Positions 49,931 through 58,304 of a stretch of DNA of 64,000 bases are shown one piece after another. Origin of the DNA: Actinoplanes sichuanensis (GTDB lineage Bacteria; Actinomycetota; Actinomycetes; Mycobacteriales; Micromonosporaceae); contig NZ_AP028461.1 of NCBI RefSeq assembly GCF_033097365.1, positions 7,936,001 through 8,000,000 of the forward strand, given 5' to 3'. Made by a program: the position numbers and the translations under genes. Position 1 is the stretch's first letter. Each line of letters starts with the position of its first letter. The notes below the pieces were generated by a model. The model was not told the DNA's origin and ran no database searches. It worked only from the letters and a program-made list of their open reading frames with translations.

Positions 49931-49947
49931 GAGATGTACTACAACGT
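49931..49947 (+). repeat. attR core (17 bp) with the original glnA stop
   Basis: Identical to attL. It is followed by C TGA, the original end of the glnA Val codon and the stop codon, so the reconstructed attB reads GAG ATG TAC TAC AAC GTC TGA. Confidence 0.92.
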
Positions 49948-49967
49948 CTGAGGCTCGTAGCTTCCGG

Positions 49968-50000
49968 AACGGCGGTCATGCTCCGGCATGGCCGCCGTTT
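49968..50000 (+). terminator. Native glnA terminator, displaced by the element
   Basis: AACGGCGGTCATG (49968-49980) pairs with CATGGCCGCCGTT (49987-49999, one wobble) and is followed by TT. It lies 18 bp after the original glnA stop in the restored attB order but now stands alone outside the element. Confidence 0.8.
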
Positions 50001-50064
50001 CGCTGTTCGGCATGATCGGTCTCGCCACCGACCCGTGTTCGTGACGGTGCGGGCAGGCCGGTGA

Positions 50065-50499
50065 CTAGGCTGCCGTCCGGTGGACCAAGGGGTCGGGGCG
50101 GCCGATCAGGGCCGGGTTGCCGACCGGGCGGACGGTGCCGTCGGTTCGGGTGTAACGCTGGGCCAGCAGCAGGCCGTGGGGGCGGCCGATCTCGTACCCC
50201 TCGACGAAGACCGCCTCACTGCGCTCGCCCTGGTGGGTGTAGTAACCGTCCCAGGCCAAGGCGACACACGTGACGCCCGCGTCGACGGTTTGCAGGGAAT
50301 GACGGCCGGCGTCCTGGCATTCCTGCAGGTTGGTGCCGTCTCCGGCGACGTATCTGGTCAGGCCCCGGCCGTTGGCGCCGTCGAAGAACGCGAACGGGGT
50401 GAAGCCGGCCGGGGAGATGCCGGCGTTCTCCACCGCGTAGTCGAGGGCCGCGAAGATCAGGTCCTCGGTGGTCCGGGTGATGTCGTCGAAAACGCTCAC
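50065..50499 (-). CDS. Conserved hypothetical protein (144 aa)
   Basis: GTG 50499 gives a protein starting VSVFDDITRTTEDLIFAALDYAVENAG, with the later pattern CVALAWDGYYTHQGERSEAVFVEGYEIGRPHGLLLAQRY. It is soluble, alpha/beta and without recognised catalytic motifs. A longer start at 50526 would add nine residues. It converges on the displaced glnA terminator. Function unknown. Confidence 0.65.
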   Translation of the reverse strand: MSVFDDITRTTEDLIFAALDYAVENAGISPAGFTPFAFFDGANGRGLTRYVAGDGTNLQECQDAGRHSLQTVDAGVTCVALAWDGYYTHQGERSEAVFVEGYEIGRPHGLLLAQRYTRTDGTVRPVGNPALIGRPDPLVHRTAA

Positions 50500-50534
50500 C
50501 CGCGGGATTGTTCCAGGCGCGCACACTGAGACGC

Positions 50535-50690
50535 ATGGAGCTGTTTCTCTTCGTGGCCCTGATCGGTGTCATCGCGGTGGGCGCGCTCGTCGTGGCGCTC
50601 CGGACGCGTCCGGCCCCTCCCCTGCCGCCGACCGATGACCTCCCCGACAATCCGTCCAAGTACAGCGGGGGCAGCACGCCCGGCGCCTGA
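50535..50690 (+). CDS. Small single-span membrane protein (51 aa)
   Basis: ATG 50535 encodes an N-terminal membrane helix (MELFLFVALIGVIAVGALVVAL) followed by a short Pro-rich tail (RTRPAPPLPPTDDLPDNPS). Its stop abuts the convergent YdcF-like gene. The clean helix supports it, but there is no strong ribosome binding site. Confidence 0.45.
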   Translation: MELFLFVALIGVIAVGALVVALRTRPAPPLPPTDDLPDNPSKYSGGSTPGA

Positions 50691-51338
50691 TCAGTGGTAG
50701 GACCGCTTGCCGAGAAGGCCGGCGAGCCGCCAGAGACGTTCGGCCCGGGCGGTGGCCGTGGTGATCGCGGCGGCCGGGTCGGTGGGCAGGCCGGCGATGA
50801 TCAGGCGGCTCATCGGGGCGGCCAGCGGGTTCTCCCGGGGTGCGCCGCCGGGAACGACCACGCCCAGGTAGGGGCGGCGCAGCGTGCGCGGGGCGACGAC
50901 CGACAGGATCCGGTGCAGGTGGCCGCGCTGGGCGACGATCGCAACCGGACGGTCGTCGCCGAAGTGGCCCTCGTGTTCGGCCCGGAGCAGGTTGGTGACG
51001 GTGTCGACGGAGTGCCGTTCGACGCGGAGCACCGCCGCGTCGGCTCCGGCGGCCAGCAGTCGGTCGCGCATCAGGTCGGCCTCGGGGGCGCCCTGGAACG
51101 TCTCCCCGTCGGCCCGGAAGACGGCGCCCTTGCGGTCGGCGGGTGATTTGTAACCCGAGCAGACGATGACGCCGCCCGGCGACAGTGCGGAGTGGACGGC
51201 CAGGCCGATGCGGCAGCGGTCGACGCCGCCCGGAGTGAGGCCGGAGGCGTCGTGGTTACGGCCGTGGCCCGGCACCAGGACATGCGCGACCCGGCCGAGG
51301 GACAGGCCGGGTGTCCCGGACAGCACCTCGAACTCCAC
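50691..51338 (-). CDS. YdcF/ElyC-like DUF218 protein (215 aa)
   Basis: GTG 51338 is the start; longer upstream frames run antisense to the next gene. The sequence VAHVLVPGHGRN, GGVDRCRIGLAVHSALSPGGVIVCSGYKS, DLMRDRLLAAGADAAVLRVERHSVDTVTNLLRAE follows the DUF218 pattern (first strand with Gly, SGxK, and an ExxSxxTxxN box), known from YdcF, SanA and ElyC. No membrane helix is present, unlike ElyC. The family binds nucleotides or acts in envelope metabolism; the exact role is unknown. It diverges from the SARP regulator. Confidence 0.7.
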   Translation of the reverse strand: MEFEVLSGTPGLSLGRVAHVLVPGHGRNHDASGLTPGGVDRCRIGLAVHSALSPGGVIVCSGYKSPADRKGAVFRADGETFQGAPEADLMRDRLLAAGADAAVLRVERHSVDTVTNLLRAEHEGHFGDDRPVAIVAQRGHLHRILSVVAPRTLRRPYLGVVVPGGAPRENPLAAPMSRLIIAGLPTDPAAAITTATARAERLWRLAGLLGKRSYH

Positions 51339-51413
51339 AAGATCAGTCTGCCAGGGCGGCGTCGGGCGATACGGAATCGACCCGGGATGCGTGCGGGCGG
51401 CAGAATCAACCGG

Positions 51414-54400
51414 GTGGAGATCGCGGTACTCGGGCCGGTCGAGGTCCGGGACGGGGACGGGGCACTCCGGCCGGTGGCGGGAGCGCGGCTGCGTACCCTC
51501 GTGGTCCTGCTCGCCCTGGACGCGAACCGTGAGGTGACCGCGGACCGGTTGATCGACGGCGTCTGGGGTGACGCGCCGCCCGCGGCCGCGGCGAACGCGT
51601 TGCAGGCCCTGGTCTCGCGGTTGCGGCGGGCCGTGCCGGGTCTGGCCGTGGCCGCCACCTCGGCCGGCTATCGCCTGGTCATCGACCCGGAGGCGGTCGA
51701 CGTCCACCGGTTCACCAGGGATCCGACGGGGATGCTCGGCCTGTGGCACGGCGACCTGGAGTTCCCGGAGGTGGCGCGGCCGGAGGCGGTGCGGCTGGAG
51801 GGTCTGCGGCTGGCCGCGCGGCGGGCCCGGCTGGCCGACGAGATGGGCCGGCGAGATGTGGTTCCCGAGTTGGCGGCGCTGGTCCGGGCACATCCGTTGG
51901 ACGAGCCGCTGGCCGCTCTGCTGATGCGGGCGCTGCGCGACGCCGGGAACCGGGGCCGGGCGCTGGAGGTGTTCGAGCAGGTCCGGCGGCGGCTCGGCGA
52001 CGAGTTGGGGGTTGATCCGTCGGCCGAGCTGGCCGGGCTGCACCTGGAGCTGCTGCGGGAGACCGATGTGGCCGAGGGCAATCTGCCGGCCGAGGTGAGC
52101 AGTTTCGTCGGCCGGGCCGATGACGTGCGCGCGGTGCGCGCCCTGCTCGGCGAGCACCGGCTGGTCACCCTGACCGGTCCGGGCGGCAGCGGCAAGACGC
52201 GGCTGTCGGTCGAGGTGGGCGGTTCGCTTCCGGGTGCGGTGTGGCGGGTGGAGCTGGCTCCGGTACGGGACCCGGCCGAACTGCCGCAGACGATCCTGTC
52301 GACGCTGCGCCTGAGTGGTCCGGCACTGCGCCGGGTGGAGCCGGCGACGCCGCTGGCCCGGCTGCGGGAGGCGCTGGCCGGCCGGGATCTGCTGCTCGTC
52401 CTGGACAACTGTGAGCATCTGATCGAGGCGGCCGCCGAGGTGGCCGACGTGTTGCTGCGGGCGGCGCCGGGGCTGCGGCTGCTGGCGACGAGCCGGGAGC
52501 CGCTGGGGATCGCCGGTGAGCGGCTGTTCCCGGTGGAGCCGCTGGCCCTGCCGCCGGCCGGGGCCGACCTGGCGACGGCGGCCGCGTCCCCAGCCGTGCG
52601 GCTGCTCCTGGACCGGACCTCCGGTTTCACGCTGACCAGCGAGAACACCGAGCCGGTGGTACGGATCTGTCGCGCTCTGGACGGCATGCCGCTGGCCATC
52701 GAGCTGGCCGCGGCTCGGCTGCGTACCCTGCCGGCGGCGGTTCTGGCGGACCGGCTGGCCGACCGGTTCCGGCTCCTGACCGGGGGTAGCCGGACCGCGC
52801 TGCCCCGGCACCGCACGTTGCGCGCGGTCGTCGACTGGAGCTGGGATCTGCTGTCCGGCGACGAGCGGCGGGTGTGGCGGCGGCTGGCGATGCTGCCCGG
52901 TGGGGCGGACGTGACCGCGGTGGAGCGGATCTGCGGGCCGGACCTGGATCCGCCGGCCGCCCTGGTCGACAAGTCGCTGCTGGTGCTGGGCCCGGACGGG
53001 CGTTACCGGATGCTGGAGACGATCCGTGAGTACGGGCTGGAGCGGCTGGCGGAGGCGGGTGAGTCGGAGGCGGTACGGCGTACCCTCATCGCGCATTTGA
53101 TCGATCTGGCCCGGGCCGCCGAGCCGCATCTACGCCGCGCCGAGCAGCTGGGCTGGCTGCGTCGGCTGAGTGCCGAGCACGACAATCTGCACGCCGCCGT
53201 CCGGGACGCGATCGAGGCCGGCGACCGGGTGAACGCGGCGACGCTGGTGGCGAATCTGGGCTGGTACTGGTGGCTGAACGGGCACCGGACCGAGGGGGCC
53301 CGGCTCTGTTCCGAGGTGATCGCCCTTCCCGGCCCGGCCGATCGGGCCGATCTGGCGCTGGTGCACGTGTTCGCGGCGCTCAACGGGGTCGAGGGCCCGA
53401 TGGAGTTCGACGACGTGAAGGCGGCGTTCCACGCGGCCGAGGAACTGGCCGTCGGGGTGCTGGACAGGCATCCGGCGTTGCGCCTGCTGGGCCCGCTGTC
53501 GGCGATCTACTCGCACGTGGCGGAGGAGGCGACGTACGGCGGGGCCGAACTGCTCGCCGACGATCCGGATCCGTGGCTGCGGGCCATGTCGCGGATGCTG
53601 ATCGGTCAGGTCCGGCTGAATCTCGGTGAACCGGCGGCGCCGGCCGAGGCGGATCTGCGAGCCGCGCTGGCCGGGTTCCGGCATATCGGGGACCGCTGGG
53701 GCATCGGCTACACGTTGAGTTCACTGGCCGACATGACGGCGGCGCGCGGCGATTTCGGGCAGGCGCTGGCCTGGCAGCGGGAGGCGCTGGCCCTGCTGGA
53801 GGAGGTGGGCATGCGGGAGGACCTGCCGCAGCTGTCGGTGAAGATGGCCCATCAGCTGTGGTTGAACGGTGAGCCGGAGGAGGCGCACCGGATGATGAAA
53901 CGGGCCCGGGAGTACGCCCACGAGGTGGGGATTCCCGAGGTGATGGCCTCGGTGCACCACTGTCACGCGGTGATCGCCCTGGCCGAGGGTGATCTCGGCC
54001 TGGCGCAGGAGCACAACGAGACGGCGGTCCGGCTGATCGAGCATTCGATGTTCGCTCCGCAGTTCCGGGCGATGGCGCAGAGCACGCAGGCGCTGATCTA
54101 CGGCGCGGCCGGCAATCTGGGGCTGGCCCGGGAGTCGCATCGGACGGCGATCCGGATCGCCGTGGATTCGAACGACTCGCCGGTGATCGCGCAGGTGCTG
54201 GCCGGGGTGGCGGACCTGGCGCTGCGGGCGGGTGATCCGGCGCGGGCCGCGTATCTGCTGGGTGCGGCGGACTCGGTGCGCGGCTCCGAGGACCGGACCG
54301 TCGAGCAGGCCGAGCGGACCTTCCGCGAAGCCCGCGCCGCACTGGGCGACGCGGGCTTCGATGCGGCGTACCGGCTGGGTGACGGGGTCACCATGGCGAA

Positions 54401-54500
54401 CGCGCTGGCCGCGGCCGGTCTGGAGTCAGATCCGCCGGCGGAAGGCCCGGACCGACAGCGGCGCGAAGACCACCAGGAATCCGGCCGCCCACAGCAGTGA
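51414..54500 (+). CDS. SARP/AfsR-like transcriptional regulator with NB-ARC and TPR domains
   Basis: A 1028-residue regulator. It has an N-terminal winged helix (VEIAVLGPVEVRDGDGALRPVAGARLRTLVVLLALDANREVTADRLIDGVWG, 1-90), a BTAD domain (90-230, HPLDEPLAALLMRALRDAGNRGRALEVFEQVRRRLGDELGVDP), an NB-ARC-like ATPase with GPGGSGKT (about 253) and DNCEHL, and long TPR repeats. Such AfsR/DnrI-type proteins activate secondary-metabolite or export genes. GTG 51414 fits the family start. The last 25 codons overlap the convergent ABC permease gene by 75 bp, and that tail (PPAEGPDRQRREDHQES) is probably unconserved. Confidence 0.85.
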   Translation: MEIAVLGPVEVRDGDGALRPVAGARLRTLVVLLALDANREVTADRLIDGVWGDAPPAAAANALQALVSRLRRAVPGLAVAATSAGYRLVIDPEAVDVHRFTRDPTGMLGLWHGDLEFPEVARPEAVRLEGLRLAARRARLADEMGRRDVVPELAALVRAHPLDEPLAALLMRALRDAGNRGRALEVFEQVRRRLGDELGVDPSAELAGLHLELLRETDVAEGNLPAEVSSFVGRADDVRAVRALLGEHRLVTLTGPGGSGKTRLSVEVGGSLPGAVWRVELAPVRDPAELPQTILSTLRLSGPALRRVEPATPLARLREALAGRDLLLVLDNCEHLIEAAAEVADVLLRAAPGLRLLATSREPLGIAGERLFPVEPLALPPAGADLATAAASPAVRLLLDRTSGFTLTSENTEPVVRICRALDGMPLAIELAAARLRTLPAAVLADRLADRFRLLTGGSRTALPRHRTLRAVVDWSWDLLSGDERRVWRRLAMLPGGADVTAVERICGPDLDPPAALVDKSLLVLGPDGRYRMLETIREYGLERLAEAGESEAVRRTLIAHLIDLARAAEPHLRRAEQLGWLRRLSAEHDNLHAAVRDAIEAGDRVNAATLVANLGWYWWLNGHRTEGARLCSEVIALPGPADRADLALVHVFAALNGVEGPMEFDDVKAAFHAAEELAVGVLDRHPALRLLGPLSAIYSHVAEEATYGGAELLADDPDPWLRAMSRMLIGQVRLNLGEPAAPAEADLRAALAGFRHIGDRWGIGYTLSSLADMTAARGDFGQALAWQREALALLEEVGMREDLPQLSVKMAHQLWLNGEPEEAHRMMKRAREYAHEVGIPEVMASVHHCHAVIALAEGDLGLAQEHNETAVRLIEHSMFAPQFRAMAQSTQALIYGAAGNLGLARESHRTAIRIAVDSNDSPVIAQVLAGVADLALRAGDPARAAYLLGAADSVRGSEDRTVEQAERTFREARAALGDAGFDAAYRLGDGVTMANALAAAGLESDPPAEGPDRQRREDHQESGRPQQ

Positions 54501-55187
54501 CCGGGTGACCGGGCCGGCGACCGGGCCGCCGCTGAGCAGCCCACGGGTGGCGTCGGCCAGGATGCTGGTCGGGTTGACGTCGGCGAAGGTGCGCAGCCAG
54601 CCGGGCATGGTGTCCGGGTCGACGAACGCCCCGCTGGCGAACGTGATCGGGAAGAGCAGCACGAACCCGAAGATCTGCACCTTCTCCGGTTCGCTGACCA
54701 GCATCGCCACCAGCACCGACATCCAGGACGCGGCGAAGGCGAACCCGAGCAGCAGCCCGAACATGGCGAGCACCTGCACCGGGCCGGTCTCGATCCGGAA
54801 ACCCAGGATCATGCCGAGTACGAGGAGCAGGGTGACCGCCCACGCCTGCTTGATCACGTCGGCGACGATCCGGCCGGCCAACGGGGAGAACCTGGCGATC
54901 GGCAGCGACCGGAGCCGGTCGAACACGCCCTTGCTGATGTCGGTGTTCAGGCCGACGCCGGTGTTCAGGGTGGCGAAGAGCAGGTTCTGCACGATGATGC
55001 CGGGCAGCGCGTAGGTCAGGTACTCCCCCGGTGTGTCGGCGATGGCGCCACCGAACACGTAGGTGAAGAGCAGCAGGAACATGATCGGCTGGACGCTGAA
55101 GTCGAACAGCTCGAACGGGTTGTGTTTGATCTGGACCAGGGTCCGCCAGGCCAGCGTGGCGGTGTTGCGCAGCGCCATCGTGGTCAT
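54426..55187 (-). CDS. drrB: ABC-2 type exporter permease, DrrB-like
   Basis: A 253-residue permease with six membrane helices (SVQPIMFLLLFTYVFGGA, YALPGIIVQNLLFATLN, AWAVTLLLVLGMILGF, VLAMFGLLLGFAFAASWMSVLVAML, FGFVLLFPITFASGAF, LLWAAGFLVVFAPL). The sequence FDRLRSLPIARFSPLAGRIVADV is the typical coupling/EAA-like region of daunorubicin-type DrrB. It probably exports a lipophilic compound with the ATPase encoded just upstream, with a 4-bp overlap. The substrate is not known. Confidence 0.85.
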   Translation of the reverse strand: MTTMALRNTATLAWRTLVQIKHNPFELFDFSVQPIMFLLLFTYVFGGAIADTPGEYLTYALPGIIVQNLLFATLNTGVGLNTDISKGVFDRLRSLPIARFSPLAGRIVADVIKQAWAVTLLLVLGMILGFRIETGPVQVLAMFGLLLGFAFAASWMSVLVAMLVSEPEKVQIFGFVLLFPITFASGAFVDPDTMPGWLRTFADVNPTSILADATRGLLSGGPVAGPVTRSLLWAAGFLVVFAPLSVRAFRRRI

Positions 55188-56119
55188 GAGCGGCCTCCGG
55201 TCAGGCTCAGGAAGACCTCGTCGAGGCTGGGGCTGCGCAGCGCCAGTTCGGCCACCGACAGACCGTGTTCGTCCAGGTCACGAACCAGTTTGGCGAGCGC
55301 GCCGGGGTCGCTGACCGAGGCGGTGACGACCTCGCCGGCCACGTCGACCGGTCCGGTGGCGATCCGGCCGACCGCGTCGCGGACCCGGCCGATCTCGTCG
55401 GCGAAAGCCGGGCGGACGGTCACGGTCTGGGCGCCGGTACGGGCTTTGAGCTGGGCCGGGGTGCCGGTGGCGATGACCCGGCCGTGGTCGATCACCACGA
55501 TCTCACCGGCCAACTGGTCGGCCTCGTCCAGGTACTGGGTGGTCAGCAGCACTGTGGTGCCGCCGGCGACCAGGCCGCGGACGATGTCCCACACCTCGTT
55601 GCGACTGCGCGGGTCCAGGCCGGTGGTGGGCTCGTCCAGGTAGAGCAGTCGCGGGTCGCCGACCAGGCTGGCGGCCAGGTCGAGACGGCGGCGCATGCCA
55701 CCGGAGTATTTTCCGGCGGCCCGGTTCGCGGCAGCCGTGAGCTCGAAGCGTTCCAGCAGTTCGGCGGCGCGGGCGCGGGCGTCACGGCGGGACAGGCCGA
55801 GGAGCCGGCCGATCATCAGGAGGTTCTCGGTGCCGTTCAGGGTCTCGTCGACGGAGGCGTACTGGCCGGTCAGTCCGATCAGTTCACGGACCTCGTGCGG
55901 CTGCTTGACGACGTCGAAGCCGCCGACGGTGGCGTGTCCGGCGTCCGGGCGGATCAGGGTGGCCAGTACCCGTACCGCGGTGGTCTTCCCGGCCCCGTTC
56001 GGCCCCAGCAGACCGAGGACCGTGCCCGGGCGCACGGCCAGGTCGACGCCGTCCAGGGCGGTGGTGTCGCCGAAGCGTTTCACCAGCCCTTCGGCGCGGA
56101 TCGCATAGGTGGTGTCCAT
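55184..56119 (-). CDS. drrA: ABC exporter ATP-binding subunit, DrrA-like
   Basis: A 311-residue ATPase with Walker A GPNGAGKTT, signature YSGGMRRRLDLA, Walker B LLYLDEPTTGLDPRSR and H-loop TTQYLDEA, plus the C-terminal daunorubicin-type extension (LVRDLDEHGLSVAELALRSPSLDEVFLSLTG). I prefer ATG 56119 (MDTTYAIRAEGLVKRFGD), the usual start of this family. The upstream ATG 56149 lies inside a 16-bp inverted repeat. The drrA stop and drrB start overlap, so both are translated together. Divergence from other exporters cannot be judged here. Confidence 0.88.
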   Translation of the reverse strand: MDTTYAIRAEGLVKRFGDTTALDGVDLAVRPGTVLGLLGPNGAGKTTAVRVLATLIRPDAGHATVGGFDVVKQPHEVRELIGLTGQYASVDETLNGTENLLMIGRLLGLSRRDARARAAELLERFELTAAANRAAGKYSGGMRRRLDLAASLVGDPRLLYLDEPTTGLDPRSRNEVWDIVRGLVAGGTTVLLTTQYLDEADQLAGEIVVIDHGRVIATGTPAQLKARTGAQTVTVRPAFADEIGRVRDAVGRIATGPVDVAGEVVTASVSDPGALAKLVRDLDEHGLSVAELALRSPSLDEVFLSLTGGRS

Positions 56120-56142
56120 GCCGGACACCGTGCTCGGCGGAG

Positions 56143-56180
56143 CTGACATGGCGCTGATACGACGATCAGCGCCATGTCAG
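56143..56180. promoter_or_regulatory. Perfect 16-bp inverted repeat between the esterase gene and drrA
   Basis: CTGACATGGCGCTGAT (56143-56158), a 6-base spacer ACGACG, and the exact complement (56165-56180). No T-run follows on either strand. It is longer than typical terminator stems here and lies 24 bp before the drrA start: a terminator for the upstream esterase gene or an operator for drrAB. Confidence 0.6.
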
Positions 56181-56186
56181 GTCACG

Positions 56187-58295
56187 TCAGAGCAGCCGGC
56201 CCAGGTCGAGGAAGACCGTCTCGCCGGTGCTGTCGTCGAGCCCGTCGTTGTCGGTGACCGCGTAGGTGCGGCCGTTCCCGGCGACGGCGAGGCCCTCGAC
56301 CTTGTCCTGCACCCAGCCGCCGTCCGCCTGAAGCAGCGGTAGCAGGTCCTTGACCAGCTTCTTCGACACGGTCGGGGTGCCGGTCCAGGTGGCCGGGACG
56401 TCGAACGTGTAGATCCGCTTGATCGCGGCGAGGGTGCCGCGCTGGTTGTCGCGCTCGATCACGGCGAACGTGTTCTGGTCGACGGCGACCAGCTCGGACA
56501 GGCCGACCCAGCCGGTGGGCGCGGTGTCGAGCGGGTAGAGCAGCCACGACCAGGTCTTGGTGGCCGTGTCGTAGCGGCCGATCCGGGTGACATTCGCCGG
56601 GTCGCCCTTGATCGGGCGTTGGACGGCCACCCACACCGATCCGCCGACCTCGGCGATGCCCTCCAGGCCGTTGCTGGTGATCGCGGCCGCCACGTCGGCG
56701 GACAGTGGGATCTCCTCCTGGACTCGGGCGCGCGCGTCGAGGCGTACCAGAGTGTTGGTGCCCTCGACGGCCAGCCAGTAACCGCCTGCCTTGCGCACGA
56801 CGAGTCCCTCGGCGTCGTAGCCCACCGGCGCTCCGTCCTTGGTGACGGTCAGCTCGCTGTCGATGACCCCGCCGGTGGTGAGGCCGAGGATCCGGGTCGG
56901 GGTGTAGACGGCGTCGGTGACGCTCGCGAGCCGGTCGCGGCGGCCGGGAACCGCCGAGAGAGCGGAGAGCGCCCCCCACGGGATGTCGTGCTTCGAGACG
57001 ACCTGTTCGTTGCGCGGCGAGCCGAAGCCGTAGACCTGGACGGTGCCGCGGATGCCGATCGAGGGGTCCTCCTCCTCGGAGGAGACGACGACCAGGTTGC
57101 GCGACGGGACCGCGACGACGCCCTCGGGGCCGTTCGTGGTCGGCAGGAGCTGCCGGAACTTCGGTTTCGAAGGGTTCGACACGTCGTAGACGGCGGTGAA
57201 GTCGCCGCGCTCGGAGTTGACGAAGACGTACGGGGTCCGGTTGAGGACCGCGAACGCGACGTTCTCCGCCTCGATGCCCTTGGCGTCGGAGCGCTTGTCC
57301 GGGTACTGGCCGTGGGCGACGGCGATGTGCTCCAGGCTGTCACCGGCGTCCCAGACGACCTTGCCGGTCCTCTTGCTGAAGATCGACCAGCCGCGCGACC
57401 CGCCCTCGTAGTCGCCCTCGTTGGCGGTGGCGAACAGGTCGTCGTTGATCCAGGCGACACCGTCCGGCTCACGCTTGGCGGTGATCGTGCCGTCCAGCGT
57501 GATCTGGTCGTCATCCTTCGTGTCGACCCCGGTGACGGTGACCGTGCCGGCGTCGATGCTGCGGACGATCCTGCCGGTGCGCAGGTCGACCACGACGAGG
57601 TGGTTGTTCTCCTGGAGCGAGACGACGGCCTCGTCGCGGGAGTTGATGCTGACATATTCGGGCTCCGGGTCCGTCGGCGCTATCGCCGACAATCCGGACA
57701 TATCAACCTTGGTCACTTTCCACGTGCGGGTGTCGATCACGGCGAGCCAGCCGGCCGGGGCCTGCGGGATCGCGCCGTCGTTGACATCCTCGTCGCGCTC
57801 GTTCTCGATGGCCACGGCGATGTAGCGGCCACTCGGGGCGACGGCGACCGAGTCCGGCTGGCCGCCGAGGTCGATCTCCCGCTGCACGGCGCGGGACTTC
57901 GCGTCGATCACGACGAGCTTGCCGGACGGCGAGGTGAAGCTGGTCCGGGTGTTCACACCGGCGAGCAGCAGGCGGCCGAGGTGGGCGACCGAGGTGGGCT
58001 CGCCGCCGACGGCCAGGGTGCCGGCCGGCTTCGGCGCGGACGGGTTGCTGATGTCGACGAAGCCGAGGCGCTTGCCCGGACTGTCGGTGTAGACGACCGT
58101 GCGACCGTCCTCGGTGACGGTCGAGATCTCGGCTGCCGCGGTGTCGTCGATCGACGAGTTCAGGTAGGCCGGAAAGGTGGCGAGCCGGCGGAATTCCTCG
58201 GAACGGCCGTGCGCGGCCGCCGCGGTGGGCACGACACCCACCGCGGCCACGGCCACGACTGAGACGACCGCCGAGGTGGTACGGCGTAGAGACAT
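56187..58295 (-). CDS. Secreted esterase-like phytase-family beta-propeller protein (702 aa)
   Basis: A signal peptide (SLRRTTSAVVSVVAVAAVGVVPTAAAAHG) is followed by two beta-propeller regions: an N-terminal lactonase/YVTN-like one (residues 35-420, with GEPTSVAHLGRLLLAGV, GGQPDSVAVAPSGRYIAVAIENER) and a C-terminal esterase-like phytase module (430-695, with GYDAEGLVVRKAGGYWLAVEGTN, SNGLEGIAEVGGSVWVAV and the end KVEGLAVAGNGRTYAVTDNDGLDDSTGE). These motifs carry acidic residues that could bind calcium, as in 3-phytases. Substrate unknown; phosphoester hydrolysis outside the cell is likely but not proven. Confidence 0.78.
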   Translation of the reverse strand: MSLRRTTSAVVSVVAVAAVGVVPTAAAAHGRSEEFRRLATFPAYLNSSIDDTAAAEISTVTEDGRTVVYTDSPGKRLGFVDISNPSAPKPAGTLAVGGEPTSVAHLGRLLLAGVNTRTSFTSPSGKLVVIDAKSRAVQREIDLGGQPDSVAVAPSGRYIAVAIENERDEDVNDGAIPQAPAGWLAVIDTRTWKVTKVDMSGLSAIAPTDPEPEYVSINSRDEAVVSLQENNHLVVVDLRTGRIVRSIDAGTVTVTGVDTKDDDQITLDGTITAKREPDGVAWINDDLFATANEGDYEGGSRGWSIFSKRTGKVVWDAGDSLEHIAVAHGQYPDKRSDAKGIEAENVAFAVLNRTPYVFVNSERGDFTAVYDVSNPSKPKFRQLLPTTNGPEGVVAVPSRNLVVVSSEEEDPSIGIRGTVQVYGFGSPRNEQVVSKHDIPWGALSALSAVPGRRDRLASVTDAVYTPTRILGLTTGGVIDSELTVTKDGAPVGYDAEGLVVRKAGGYWLAVEGTNTLVRLDARARVQEEIPLSADVAAAITSNGLEGIAEVGGSVWVAVQRPIKGDPANVTRIGRYDTATKTWSWLLYPLDTAPTGWVGLSELVAVDQNTFAVIERDNQRGTLAAIKRIYTFDVPATWTGTPTVSKKLVKDLLPLLQADGGWVQDKVEGLAVAGNGRTYAVTDNDGLDDSTGETVFLDLGRLL

Positions 58296-58304
58296 GCGCT
58301 CTGC

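Larger units (their letters stand above)
39147..49947. mobile_element. 10.8-kb integrated element in the 3' end of glnA, phage-satellite-like
   Basis: The element is bounded by a 17-bp direct repeat and carries its integrase at the left edge. Order: integrase and repressor (minus), excisionase-like gene, two small genes, a DUF3631 ATPase, several small genes and a P27-type small terminase (plus), a small Trp-rich gene (minus), an XRE regulator (plus), a 1.2-kb repeat-rich region, then a three-gene operon (minus). There are no capsid, portal, large terminase, lysis, FtsK-like transfer or relaxase genes. It therefore cannot move alone as a phage or as an actinobacterial ICE. I infer a satellite that uses a helper phage for packaging, mainly from the lone terminase subunit. 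Confidence 0.85.

Noticed and set aside
39147..49947. Actinobacterial integrative conjugative element (pSAM2-like AICE)
   Set aside because: Int, Xis and a replication-type ATPase fit, but there is no FtsK-like TraSA, no KorSA/Pra set and no spread genes. The small terminase points to packaging instead. It remains possible as a degenerate form.
51339..53129. N-terminal extension of the YdcF-like gene to 812 codons
   Set aside because: The extension lies antisense to the SARP regulator gene. The DUF218 domain begins directly at GTG 51338 and the extension is Arg/Gln/His-rich shadow sequence.
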